Made by a program: the position numbers and the translations under genes
Notes under the pieces: generated by a model
Told to the model about the DNA's origin: nothing
The model's database searches: none
What the model saw: the letters and a program-made list of their open reading frames with translations, nothing else
Assembly (NCBI GenBank): GCA_035079385.1
Contig: JAVHKY010000056.1
Span: 6,951,501-7,015,500 of the forward strand
Length of the DNA stretch: 64,000 nucleotides
Origin: Aspidiotus rigidus
Lineage: Eukaryota; Arthropoda; Insecta; Hemiptera; Diaspididae
Direction: 5' to 3'
Part shown: positions 1-10,373 of the stretch, piece after piece
Layout of the letters: each line of letters begins with the position of its first letter
Position numbering within the stretch: position 1 is the stretch's first letter

Positions 1-1357
1 AGTAGGTACCTACAATATAATAATTTAAAAAAATGATTTACGGATTAGACTCGTGTTATTAAAAATTAGAAGGACGCGAGAGTCAGCTTTAGGTTCCGTA
101 CTGTATACTTTGTTACTGATATTCATGAAATGGAAACAGGCAGGCACAGTTTTTCACTAAAAATCACGGCTCATAATGTTAATGAGTTTGAAAGAATTCT
201 GAAAAAGTCTCAAGAAACTTTAATAAAAATAGTTAAGAATTACGAAACACCGCATGTAAACAGAATTATGACGAGCCGAGCGTTTACAGTTGAGAAGCCA
301 TTCTTGGTGACACGTGTTATTATTTTTGTATTAATTTCTTTATCATCGGCATCAAAAATATGAAAGAAGTCCGGATAAGTTCGTTTAAAGATAAAACAAA
401 CAACAAGATAGAAATAAGAAAATTTCAGAAAAGAGGAGAATTATTCATGGGGTAATCTAGAGATATAACCTAGATGAATGAGAATTACTATTTGTCTTCG
501 TCACTTTTCTTAGGTAGCCTATTCTTTATAATTTCAATTGACTAAAAAGAAAAATTAGGCCTTATAGAGAAGCAATTGAAATTATGAAGAATAAAAATAG
601 TCTCGTATTATGTATGAGGGCGTAAAGTGAACGATTATTAATATGCGTGCACGATAGTTCACGGAACCAGTTGAAGACAAGTGAAATAAATTGCACAAAT
701 TACTCGTATACCAATAATAAATCGTTTCACTGAACGCCCGTGTATAATACGATATTTTATTCTACGGATATACTCGTACATGATTGTAAAATACCGTATC
801 AACTTTACGATCATGTGTATAGAATAAAGGGGTGCATCCCAATATACGAGGACTCCTTTCGTACGTATGTATGTACGTAAGTTATAAGGAGGCGATCTAT
901 ACTTTAGATTTTCACCTCCTGAATACGGCAATATAAAGTTTTGTATGAGTTCGCGCTAAATTTCCGCCATACGAACCAAAATAAAATGACAATAATAGCG
1001 AGCATCTTGTGATTTGAGTCGCGACTCGCGGTATTTCCTACGTTCTTCGCTCGCTTCTTCCTCTTAAACTCTTCTACTGCACTCTTCGCATCCTTTTCCC
1101 GTTCGTTCTCCTTTTTTTTTCGCACTTGTTTTTTCGCGCGCATTTTACCGTTCAAATCTTAAGATATCGCTCACCCCTTCTGAAATACCTATGTTTTGAT
1201 AATTTCGCGTTTTTTTTTTCGCGCGGTAAGAACATAGAAGTTGTTAGGGGGGGGGGGATAGTAATTCCTATTCATTTAGGTGCTACTTTTAGATTACGTC
1301 ATGAATAATTCTCCTAGAATCAATTTGTTTTTTAATTTTACAGTTGTCCATTATAAA
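1..1357. other. Unclassified AT-rich sequence
   Basis: No coding region, RNA gene or recognisable transposon was found. Minor structure only: an imperfect inverted repeat between about 612-645 and 708-742 (shared GTGAACGATT / AATCGTTTCAC-type halves), a small one at 886-922, a pyrimidine-rich tract at 1085-1125 and a G-run at 1249-1258. The short open frames here have no protein-like composition. Confidence 0.5.
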
Positions 1358-1598
1358 GAAGTATACTCACGAAGAGTAAAAACAAAAAAAAGTAAAAAGG
1401 CAAGTACAAAAACCGCAATAAAATCACACTACCGAGCGCTTTTGGCTAAACAGCCATTCTCGAAGTATAGAAAGCAATAGGTACCTCGAGAATGGCTGTT
1501 TAGCCGAAAGCGCTCGGTAGTGTGATTTTATTGCGATTTTTGTACTTGTTTTTTTACTTTTATTTTTATTTTTTTATAATCCTTTGTGAGTATACTTC
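1358..1598. mobile_element. Foldback/MITE-like element with long inverted arms
   Basis: The segment begins with GAAGTATACTCAC and ends with its exact complement GTGAGTATACTTC. Arms of about 105-115 bp (1358-1466 and 1483-1598) pair around a short centre and include the core CACACTACCGAGCGCTTT. One arm carries extra A/T in its poly-purine part; otherwise the pairing is close. It has no coding capacity. The inner motif GAAAGCGCTCG recurs in the MITE at 43863, so the two may be distant members of one family. No target duplication is obvious. Confidence 0.75.
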
Positions 1599-2296
1599 TC
1601 CAAAACAATTCTCCTCTTTTGTGAAAGTTTGGACTCAGTTGGTTGTTTTATCTTTAGACGAATGAATCCGAACTCCTTAGTAATAATATTTGACCCCAAT
1701 GATGAAGAATGTTTCTTCAAAACACGTAAGTCATTACAGTAAAAATCGCGAATAACGATTTCGCTTTTAGCGATGTCAAACTAGCAAGTATCGGCTGCTT
1801 CAAAAAAAGCATGACTCCTATTGCTTTTAACGACGTATCGGAGTTAACGATTGAAATTTTGATCCCCTTGAACATCGTTATACCGAATTTCCACTGTAGT
1901 TTACTCTTGATTTTAGATTTTATTACATTTAGACAATAAAGTATATTGTATTCCTAGCAGTATATATTTTTGCGTCGTTACAAGTTTCTTGTTTCTTTCA
2001 AATTTGATATCCGCCGTCCGGCAAAAACTGACTCACCCTAATCTAGATGGTAGATTGATAACACAGGAACGTAACACAGTTAAATATATCGACTAGAACG
2101 GAAAAAGAAAGTGAAATAAATAAAAGGACGAAAAAGAAAGTGCTGGACCTGGAGGAAAAATTTTCTGGCGTAGCCAAATGAATCAAGATCATGTTTCATG
2201 GTAGCATACAAGTTCGTCTTTGTCATAGTGCTCCGCTTGATCTGGGAGTACCACCCTCTTATTGCCTCTGCACACGCGAGTGAGTCCCCTTCCTGG
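1599..2296. other. Unclassified intergenic sequence
   Basis: No gene seen. A short block around 2176-2200 (AAGATCATGTTTCATG) recurs at about 21605-21625, suggesting an old dispersed repeat, but the shared part is too short to name. Confidence 0.4.
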
Positions 2297-2665
2297 ACTA
2301 GTATAAATTTACTTGAGAATATTTCAAGCTAGTAGCTTTCGGGGCATTAGTTTGCCCACTTCTTAGTCTAGTATACTGCATACGAGGTCAGGACTCAGGA
2401 AAGATATACGGCACTCTCAGTATACATATAGTATAAACGGCATAGAACAAGGGAGGTACAGAAAGCGTAAACCTAGTTCAAAGCTAGGTTTTGAAGCTTT
2501 TTATTCTAGCATAGGTATACTGTACAAAATTTTATAGATGTAGTATAAGCCTAGCATAAAGCTGAACTAGGAAAACCTGCTAAAGAGTATGCGAGGTTCA
2601 TACTACCTAAACTGTAGCCTAGGATAGGCCTGTATGTATACTTAGGTATAGGTCTAGTATAATAA
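2297..2665. repeat. Cluster of CTAGTATA/TAGGCCTA-type palindromic motifs
   Basis: CTAGTATA, TAGGTATA, AGCCTAG and TATACTG motifs recur irregularly through the segment in both orientations. Similar clusters are at about 8926-9130, 43275-43470 and 50335-50665. The clusters sit beside modules of the R repeat (R2 carries AGCCTAGTATTAGTCTAG) and probably represent degenerate, locally amplified versions of that part. Confidence 0.5.
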
Positions 2666-2671
2666 AGGTAG

Positions 2672-3850
2672 TATAAAAAACACTCACGCAGTCGCGTGAG
2701 TAGTACATGACTTTTCCTCTCACAATGCAAAAATCATTGAGAGAGTCACTCCCTCTGTTTAAATTAAATACCAATGACCTGTCAATCATGACAAATATTT
2801 GTAGAATCAACGATAAAACTCAGGGTTAAGTAAAAACGGCTTTGCTCGCACTATTTTTTATTATAATTACTTACTCGTAGAAACGAGTAAAATTTGAGGG
2901 AGGTTTACGTTTCAACGTACTACGACGTCTTCATCAAAACCAACTAAAAAAAAAAAAAAACTCAGTTTATAAATTCTATCACTATGACGTCACATCAATT
3001 GATAACAGAGTAAGCATACCTATAATCCAATAAGGAAACCTGAATTTTGTTTTAATTTAGGCTAGGAGTCATCTAAAACCTACGAAACGTCTTGTGACGA
3101 GAATTTGGCATATCTCGTCACGTACCTTCAGTATCACGATACGTGACTGAAGATGAGCGTAACGTAAATGAAAACGAACAAGCGACAATTCGATATTTGG
3201 GAAAAAGACGCGTACGAACTCCTCAATAATTAGTATATAAGATATCAGAAATGTAATGTAAAGTCAGAAGCTGCTGAGGGCACTCGCACTTATAAAGACG
3301 ATTAGTTGTGTCATCTCATTATGTGTAAAGTAATATACGTATGTCGTTACTTTGTACGTCTATCCATTTAATGCATCGTCGGGCAGTGCCTGTTCTCGTT
3401 ATACGTCTCCAGAAAAACCACTCCCCCTCCCCCTGCCCAAACTGCTGAGAGGCTGTAACAGTTGTTTCTGCGATCTTTGCAAATTGATATTTCGATTACT
3501 CCCAATACGATTCAAGCGTAACCTACAGAATCGTATCAACTCAATTGGAAACGCACTGAGGAATTACGATCAATTAATCGTCGAAAAAATTATTGGTACC
3601 CATCTTCAGATTGAGACTATAACTTATATCTAAATCTCGAAAAAATCCATCCAGTAGTTTTGGAGGAGATCCGCGGACAAAAAAATTTCTTTAAGCGTAA
3701 ATATAGGCCTATATAAAGAAACCGGATTTTTTTTCATCCTGAAATTAATATAGACCCTCCAAAGCGTCGAGAAAGTTGACTGCTTCTTCTCCCTGTCAAT
3801 CTTGCTACAGATGTATACCGCACTTTTCGAGCTAGAAAAGTAGCTAAAAA
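2672..3850 (+). repeat. R repeat copy 1, 5' module (R1)
   Basis: The copy starts with the hairpin CTCACGCAGTCGCGTGAG (2683-2700) and ends with the palindrome CTTTTCGAGCTAGAAAAG (3833-3850). The same order is seen at 5388, 37018 and 63740. An inserted element occupies 3093-3402. Just before the 3' palindrome is a conserved segment ending CCGCGGACAAAAAA (about 3650-3690). The 5' side contains CGACTTTTC and the 3' side its complement, giving a short subterminal inverted repeat. This organisation is compatible with a non-autonomous Helentron; that classification is inference. Confidence 0.7.
3093..3402. mobile_element. Small DNA element inserted in R copy 1
   Basis: The uninterrupted R copies at 5641-5670 and 37498-37525 read straight from ...AACGTCT into CC(C/A)(A/G)AAAA..., whereas here 310 bp intervene. 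The insertion is flanked by the 6-bp direct repeat ACGTCT (3087-3092 and 3403-3408). Ends are loosely inverted (GACGAGAAtttGGCA against GCCtgTTCTCGTTAT). It contains a hairpin around 3127-3153 and no significant coding region. Confidence 0.65.
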
Positions 3851-4235
3851 AAGAGCTCTACAATCACCTTTTCCCATACGTTATTCTTAGCCTAGTATTA
3901 GTCTAGTATACTGTATATCAGGCTGAGTGGTTCAATTCTTTATCACTTCCGATTCCTGGCATCTCATAATGCTATCTCCAAATAATATTCCTCTCATGCA
4001 CTTATAAATTGTATTCACGGCTATCATCACCATTTTCTATGCAAACTTCATCTCAAGATTCTTCATCTGGGAATCCAGCTACAAGGAGATCCCTAAAAAC
4101 TAAAAAAATCAATGTCGAAGCCAAAGAAGCAACCAATCACCCACCAGTCAACCCTTCATTCTTTCCCTCACGCTTCAACATTTCCAAACGTATTAACAAA
4201 ATACCTCACTTTTCTAGCTAGAAAAGTCGGTAAAA
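3851..4235 (+). repeat. R repeat module R2 (copy 1)
   Basis: Block from AGAGCTCTACAATCA to the palindrome CTTTTCTAGCTAGAAAAG (4209-4226), repeated at 5728-6115 and 42935-43290. An open frame of about 70 codons (peptide SSSGNPATRRSLKTKK and similar) is partly conserved between the copies, so it may derive from an old ORF, but no domain is recognised and I do not call a gene. Confidence 0.6.
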
Positions 4236-4997
4236 TGGTATTTCCATCTCCCGAGACACCTCAAATCAACTATGAACCACTATCAATTGTGTATACATGA
4301 AAAAATGACGTATAAATCAATAATTAATTAAGAATGAAGTCACCAAGGTAGTCTCGCATCGGCACACTTAATGAAGATTAAAAAATTGTACTTAATCATT
4401 CAAATTCAAGGTTTTCACTATCGTGTATGACTAATAATAATGAAAAAATGAACAACCCGCCATTGCCCCTATCCGTTCAAAAACAAATTTAACAAAACAA
4501 ATAACATTTGACAAAACAAAATTCAAGGCTCTAGGGGCTGTGGGAAGCGAGATATAAGTGTACTAAATTTGAATAAAATATCATCGAAAATAAAATAAAA
4601 TTCAATGAACCCTTAGTTAAGAATGAAACAAGAATGAACGTGTTGAACGATAAAAGTTCTTCATCACAATACACGTACTGATAACAAAAGTGGTAAAAGG
4701 ACAGGAAAATCCCCTTCTCGTAACGTAAGCAGCTACTCGCAGCTATTTGTAAGAAGCCATTCGTAATAGTGAGAAATTTTTCAAAAAAAGTGAAACTTTT
4801 TCGAGAACTACTCATCCAATCCTCAAAAAAAATTCAGGTGCACATCTTCAGATATACGAGTACTACAATATGGCTAAGTTTCAAAAAAATCCATCGGGTA
4901 GTTTCGGAGGAGTTCCGCGGACAAAAAAATACTCGAAATACTTAAAAATTTCTCAAAAAATTGCAAATTTCTCGAGAACTACTCATCCGATCTTCAT
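4236..4997 (+). repeat. R repeat module R3 (copy 1)
   Basis: Contiguous block: ATCAACTATGAACCAC..., then GGGAAGCGAGATA (about 4540), then CTCGAGAACTACTC (around 4800 and 4975) and the CCGCGGACAAAAAA segment (4916-4930). Homologous blocks are at 6176-7600, 9240-9679 and 44097-45190. No coding potential. It breaks off at about 4997 where a GC-rich segment begins. Confidence 0.65.
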
Positions 4998-5387
4998 AGT
5001 ATATTACGCTATAAGGGACGGAGGAAAGCGATTTCTATACGCGCGCTTTGGCGACCGGAGCCGCGGCGAGGGCCACCATGCAGCGCGAGTATATGGCTTT
5101 CCTCCGTTCACGTGTGGCGTACGCTATTTTTCGGTTCACACGAATAAAAACGCAAACGCGAGATGATCTATAATTGAAATTTTCACTTTTTTATTAGAGC
5201 ATCATAACATTGTTGATGGAAAATGAAATTGTAATTTTCTTACAATTGATGAACACAAGGAAAAATTCGAGTGTTGTATTTAAAATAAATTAAAAGATCA
5301 TTTTCGTCCGCGACCGCCAAAATGTTCGGCGCATACAGAATACGCGCATGCGCGCAACCTAACTCTTTTCGAGCTCTAAAGTAAATA
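4998..5387. other. GC-rich segment with short inverted repeat, unclassified
   Basis: Base composition shifts to GC-rich (about 5010-5165), flanked by GGACGGAGGAAAGC (about 5020) and its near complement GCTTTCCTCCGT (about 5094). It interrupts the second CTCGAGAACTACTC unit of the R repeat, so it is probably an insertion, but its right edge is not clear. The overlapping open frame is not protein-like. Confidence 0.4.
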
Positions 5388-5727
5388 AAAAACACTCACG
5401 CAGTCGCGTGAGTAGTACACGACTTTTCTTCCCACAATACAAAAAACATTGAGAGAGTCACTCCCTCTCTTTAAATTAAATACCAATGACCTGTCAATCA
5501 TGTCAAACATTTGTAGAATAAACAATAAAACTCAGTTTATAAATTCTATCACTACGATGTCACATCAACAGATAACAGAGTAAAAATACCTATAATCCAA
5601 TAAGGAAACCTGAATTTTGTTATAATTTAGGCTAAGAGTCATCTAAAACCTACAAAACGTCTCCAGAAAAACCACTCCCCCTCCCCCTGTCCAAACTGCT
5701 ACGAGGCTATAACAGTTGTTTCTAATA
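5388..5727 (+). repeat. R repeat copy 2, 5' module (R1, internally deleted)
   Basis: Starts with the same hairpin (5395-5412) and runs colinearly with copy 1 up to CAGTTGTTTCT, then jumps directly to the AAGAGCTCTACAATCA start of R2. The stretch present at 3480-3850 is therefore missing. It lacks the 310-bp insertion seen in copy 1 and so supplies its empty site. Confidence 0.65.
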
Positions 5728-6115
5728 AAAAAGAGCTCTACAATCATTTTTTCCCATACCTTATTCTTAGCATATTATTAGTCTAGTATACTGTATATTA
5801 GGATGAGTGGTTCAATTCTTTATCACTTCCGATTTCTGGCATCTCTTAAAGCTATCTCGAGCTGCTATTCCTCTCGTGCACTCATAAATTGCCTTCACGC
5901 TATCATATCACCATTTTCTATGCACACTCCACCCCAAAATTCTTCATCTGGGAATCCAGTTACAACGAGATCCCGAAAAACTAAAAAAATCGATGTCGAA
6001 ACGAAAGAAGCAACCAATCACCCAATAGTCAACCCCTCATTCCTTCCCTCACGCTTCAACCATTCCAAACGTATTAACAATAATACCTCACTTTTCTAGC
6101 TAGAAAATTCAGTAA
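5728..6115 (+). repeat. R repeat module R2 (copy 2)
   Basis: Close copy of 3851-4235, ending in the palindrome CTTTTCTAGCTAGAAAA at 6091-6108. The open frame (about 5803-6099) is an internal property of the repeat and is not called as a gene. Confidence 0.6.
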
Positions 6116-6383
6116 AAATATATAGCACCCAAGCCCGGTTTACTCGTTAGTCTAATCTCAAATCTCACTCAAAAAAGCCAGTCCAAATTGAAAATAATCT
6201 TTCCATCTCTTTTGACACCTCAAATCAACTATGAACCACTATTAATTATGTACCCATACATGAAAAAATGACAAATAAATCAATTATTAATTGAGAGTGA
6301 AATCACCCAGGTAGTCTCGCATCAGCACACTTGATGAAGATTAAAAAATTGTACTTAATCATTCAAAGTCAAGATTTTCACTA
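6116..6383 (+). repeat. R repeat module R3 (copy 2, left part)
   Basis: Colinear with 4236-4416 and 43770-43862. Interrupted after TTTTCACTA (6375-6383) by a LINE; the rest of the module resumes at 6901 with CTATCGAGTATGAC. Confidence 0.65.
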
Positions 6384-6900
6384 AAATCAGTCGAATAACA
6401 AATTAAGAAAAATAAAACGTGAACCCACATTTTGGTCCTCATCCCAACGAAATTCAAGGCAAGAGGAGGTCATTTTAGCTCGGCTGCGAATAGGCCACAC
6501 TCGTCTTACTCATACTTATCTTCTCACTAATCTCGCTCCTCCATCATGCCCTCACTGTCTCCAAGAAAATTTATCAGTTGATCATTTTTTCTCATGCCCC
6601 GTCCTGCAACCCACTCGAACCTCCCTAAATATATCTTCCAATATCAATGCAGCACTAAACAACAACTCCGAAACCATCGACTCAACCCTAACTTATTTAC
6701 GTACCACTCAATTCTACAACTTCATATAATTCACCAACAAATTCCGTTCGATCGCCACTCAATTCCACCAATACGTACCTAATTTAACCTAATTCAAGTA
6801 ATGTTCTAAAATAAGATTGTAACGCCGAGCAAATAACCCTCGTGCAGTTTATAATGCTCGTAAAATAATAATAAAAAAAAAAAAAAAAAAAAAAAAAAAA
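6384..6900 (+). mobile_element. 5'-truncated non-LTR retrotransposon with RNase H end and poly(A)
   Basis: The insertion splits module R3: the uninterrupted copies at about 4410-4440 and 45130-45150 read TTTTCACTATCG(T/A)GTATGAC continuously. The insert ends in about 28 A residues (6871-6900). The target duplication is very short (CTA, possibly ACTA), as expected for some LINEs. It carries only the 3' end of the polyprotein (separate entry), so it is dead on arrival rather than slowly decayed. Confidence 0.85.
6433..6729 (+). pseudogene. LINE polyprotein C-terminus (RNase H distal region, zinc-knuckle-like tail)
   Basis: This is the last 98 codons of a non-LTR retrotransposon polyprotein, read without stops to TAA. 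Directly visible is the motif EEVILARLRIGHTRLTH, followed by PPSCPHCLQENLSVDHFFSC, the CxxC...H...C pattern that closes pol proteins of I/Jockey-type LINEs just after the RNase H domain. The family assignment rests on that motif pair. There is no start codon because the copy is truncated at its 5' end inside the RNase H region. The sequence is otherwise undamaged, so the insertion is relatively young. Neighbours are only the R-repeat modules it landed in. No host function is expected. Confidence 0.85.
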
Positions 6901-7260
6901 CTATCGAGTATGACTAATAATAATGAAAAATAGCTAGAAAAATGAACAACTCGCCATTGCCACTATCCGTTCAAAAATAAATTTAACAAAACAAATAAAA
7001 TTTGACAAAACAAAATTCAACGCTCTAGGGGCTGTGGGAAGCGAGATACAAGTGTACTAAATTTGAACGAAAAGGTTTCATCAGAAATAAAATCCAATGA
7101 ACCCTTGGTAAAGAACGAACGAAGAATGAACCTGTCGAATGATGAAAGGTTCTTCACAATACACGTACTGATAACGAAAGTGGTAAACGTATAGGAAAAT
7201 CCGCTTCTCCTAACGTAAGCAGCTACTCGCAGCTATTCGTCAGAAGCTACTCGTAATAGT
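6901..7260 (+). repeat. R repeat module R3 (copy 2, right part)
   Basis: Resumes exactly where the LINE interrupted it and is colinear with 4417-4790. Confidence 0.65.
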
Positions 7261-7745
7261 GAAAAATTTTCAACAAAAGTAAAAATTTCTCGAGAACTAC
7301 TCATCCGATCCTCAAAAAAAATGCAGGTGCACATCTTCAAATATAATGCTACAATATGGCCGAGTTACAAAAAAATCCATCGGGTAGTTTCGGAGAAGTT
7401 ACGCGGACAAAAAGGTACTCGAAATACTGCAAAATTTCTCAACAAATTGACAATTTCTCGAGAACTACTCATCCGATTCTCAAAAAAATTGCAGGTGCAC
7501 ATCTTCAGATATACTACTACAATATGGCCAAGTTACAAAAAAATCCATTGGGTAGTTTCGGAGGAGTTCCGCGGACAAAAAAATCTTATATATAAATATA
7601 TATATAAGGAAACCTGAAATTTTTTTTTATGCTAGTTGTGATCTAGGACCCCTAAAACGTCGAGAAAGTTCATTGCCCACTCCCCCTGTTGACCTTGCTA
7701 CGGGTGTAATACCTCACTTTTCTAGTTAGAAAAGTCGGTAAAATT
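7261..7745 (+). repeat. R repeat terminal module, tandemly doubled, uninterrupted
   Basis: Two consecutive units start with TTTCTCGAGAACTACTC (about 7286 and 7456), each running through ATGCTACAATATGGC-like sequence to GCGGACAAAAA. The second continues through the TA-rich stretch (about 7586-7606) into GGAAACCTGAAATTTTT and ends at the palindrome CTTTTCTAGTTAGAAAAG (7717-7734). This is the intact reference for the interrupted copies at 9679/13261 and 13600/14111. The overlapping frames translate a repeat, not a gene. Confidence 0.7.
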
Positions 7746-8090
7746 GGACAGTTGAATCACAATGACTTAGAAATAAAGTAGACTCTCAAATAACATTCGA
7801 TCAATTCTCTATATTATGGTGGGAGGGATGTCTTGAAAAAGATCTCAAGAGAACGATGAAAATTTAGAAATAATTTGAAAGATTGGACAGTTCAATCCCG
7901 GTGACTTTAAATTAAGTTGGACCCTCAAAAAACTTACAATCAATTCTCTAAATGGTGAGAGGGATACACAAAAAGAGATCTCAAGAACAATGAAAACTTA
8001 GATATAATTAAAAAAATTAACAGTTGAATCACAATGACTTAGAAATAAGTTGGACCCTCAAAAAACTTAAAATCAATTCTTATCCTCTTC
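7744..8090 (+). repeat. Tandem repeat, about 130-140 bp unit, 2.5 copies
   Basis: Units start at about 7744, 7883 and 8015 with variants of GGACAGTTGAATCACAATGA and continue through TTGGACCCTCAAAAAACTT and AAGATCTCAAGA. Copies differ by scattered substitutions. It begins right at the end of the R copy. Confidence 0.7.
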
Positions 8091-8925
8091 TTCATGATCA
8101 CTTGCGGATCTTCTTAGTTGGTCGTTTTTGTTCCACAAAATTTTCAATACCAGGAATAAAGCCAGAAAAATTCCAGTTTGATGACAAAGTACGTATCTAC
8201 TATGTAGAGCTTTGACAATGGTATAATCCTTCAGATCACGTTTAAGGTTCTTACCGCACCACGTATAATTGAAGGCGATTTCCTTATTAAAAACTAAGTT
8301 TAACAGGTGGTTCATCACCTGTCGCCAACCCGTGAATCTTATTTCCCTTACACGGGTCTTCGAGTAATTGACCTAGAGAAAACATTTAGAAATTGGGTGC
8401 TAGTGAGTTTAGGAAGCTCTTTTCCCTTTTTAAATACAAAATAGGCTACAGCTAATGAGTAGAATATTTCTTTAAAAATACTTTTTTTTTTTTTTTACCG
8501 ACTTTTTTTCAATAAAGGGAAAATCAAAATTTGTCAGAGGTTATAGGTTTCTAAATTTCATTCCTATTCATTAGGTTTATTTTTTTTTTTAAGAAATTTG
8601 ATTTTAATTGGTAAATTTCAGGGGAAATCTAACGCTTCTTGGCTGTTATAACTGACTTGTAATGTTGATCACTTACTATGGTCCTTTTTCGGTAGAATTG
8701 GCTTCGTGCATAATTATTCTCTACCAGCAAACATGTACCTAATAGCTCGTCGACGTTTAATTCCTTTACCGGAGCCACAGTATTGCGAAAGAGGGCTGAG
8801 ACCTCATGTACCCATCTTATATGGCCACAAGACTCGTAATTGGGGGGTAGGAAATCACATGAAACTATCAAAACGCAGAAAGATTTTGGATATGGCTACG
8901 CCTTTCTTACTTGGGTGAACCAACA
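8091..8925. other. Unclassified intergenic sequence
   Basis: No gene or known element recognised. T-runs lie at 8483-8496 and 8579-8592. Opposed open frames of 60-80 codons overlap each other and show no domain. Confidence 0.4.
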
Positions 8926-9130
8926 AGAAGACTTCCATACTAGGCCTATAATACGTAGTCAAACTCCAGTCTTCATTTTACTGAGCCTAATATACTACAC
9001 TAGGCCTATAATGACTAGCCTAAAAAATTTGAATTTAAGCCTTCGTTATACTAGGCCTGATATACCTAATATACTCGTACAGTATAACTAGGCTTATACT
9101 AACTAGGTTTAATATACAGTATACTCAACT
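8926..9130. repeat. ACTAGGCCTATA palindromic motif cluster
   Basis: ACTAGGCCTATA occurs around 8939 and 8998, ACTAGGCCTGATATA near 9050, with further partial copies (AACTAGGCTTATACTAA, CAGTATAC). The motif is itself near-palindromic, so both strands read alike. Related clusters are at 2297, 43275 and 50335. Confidence 0.55.
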
Positions 9131-9679
9131 AACCTGAAACAACTTCTATCATATATAGCTCGGAGGTAAAAATTTTTCTAAGCCCCACGTTTTGCCTCGC
9201 GGTGCCCGGCGCCGCGTCATTTTTATTTTTAAACAAATACCCTCCGATAAAACAGGTTCCCTCTTAATAAAATTTGACAAAACAAAATTCGAGGCTCTAG
9301 GGGCAGTGGGAAGCGAGATACAAGTGTACTAAATTTGAATGAAATATCATCGAAAATAAAATTCAATGAACCCTTGGTCAAATAAAATGAACCAAGAATG
9401 AACCTGTTGAATGATAATAAAAGGTTCTTCATCACAGTATACGTATTGATAACAAAAGTGGTTAAAGGATAGGAAAATCCGCTTCTCGTAAGCAAGCAGC
9501 TACTCGTAATAGTGAGAAATTTTTCAAAAAAAGTGAAAATTTCTCGAGAACTACTCATCCGATCTTCAAAAAAATTGCAGGTGCAGATCTTCAGCTATAA
9601 TACTATAATATGGCCAAGTTACAAAAAAATCCATCGGGTAGTTTCGGAGGAGTTCCGCGGACAAAAAAATCTTATATAT
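9131..9679 (+). repeat. R repeat partial copy (R3 and left half of terminal module)
   Basis: From about 9260 it is colinear with 4510-4940 and ends GTTCCGCGGACAAAAAAATC plus a short TA run. The right half of the same module resumes at 13261; the intervening 3.58 kb is the MULE element. The piece at 9145-9240 contains AGCTCGGAGGTAAAAATTTT, a single relic of the 45-bp minisatellite. Confidence 0.65.
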
Positions 9680-10373
9680 GTAAGATTCATCCGTCATTCT
9701 TCCGAATCACTTCTTATCTTTAATTCACCTCATCGCAACTGAACTCAACCTGACTGCAATTTATAATGCGCGGTTGGAAGTTTTGGATAACACTGACCTC
9801 AGGTCTCACTTCCTGGACAGCGGGGTTATTCAAATTCTCTTTCTTTTTCTGAAGGGAACAATTACAAGTTTTTTCAGTTTCCTGAAGAGGTTGGAATACC
9901 CACCTATCGTTTATCGCCTTCATCCTCGTTCGTCTTTCCTCTGTCATTCACTGTTCATTCATCATAGCTTAGCGGCACTCGCTACCGCTATCGTTCATGA
10001 AACGACTTGTTTTGGAATTAGTTTAGAACAAATAAAAACTCATGGCTGGGAAATAACGGCACATCAAAATAGAACGTAAAAACTTTAAGAAAGGTGAAAA
10101 TACCATCAGAAAAAAACATTCCCCTTCATATATTGCTCTTCACTTCAAAATAAAATCAAGAACGCTATAATAATACAATGAAACTTTAGAACAATAAGTC
10201 GAACTTATTAAAAATACATGCACATTAATTTTGAACAATGAACGTTATAAAAATACATGGAACTTCTAAAAAATAGGTTAACATAAATTTTGAACAATGA
10301 CGTCAATGGTTTAAAAAAATAGAAATGAGCTACAAATATTATTATTATTATTATTATTATTCATAATTATTTT
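9680..10373. repeat. MULE downstream flank with subterminal repeats
   Basis: Between about 10150 and 10340 short motifs recur (TTTTGAACAATGA at about 10231 and 10289; ATAAAAATACATG at about 10210 and 10245), in opposite orientation to the AAGTTGAG/AAGTTCA motifs at 12450-12725. An (ATT)n run at 10339-10362 precedes the stop codon. Subterminal motif clusters are common in MULEs and may bind the transposase. Confidence 0.5.

Noticed and set aside
3352..3633. 93-codon open frame with CxxC-like cysteines
   Set aside because: Lies across the R repeat and an inserted element; other R copies do not keep the frame.
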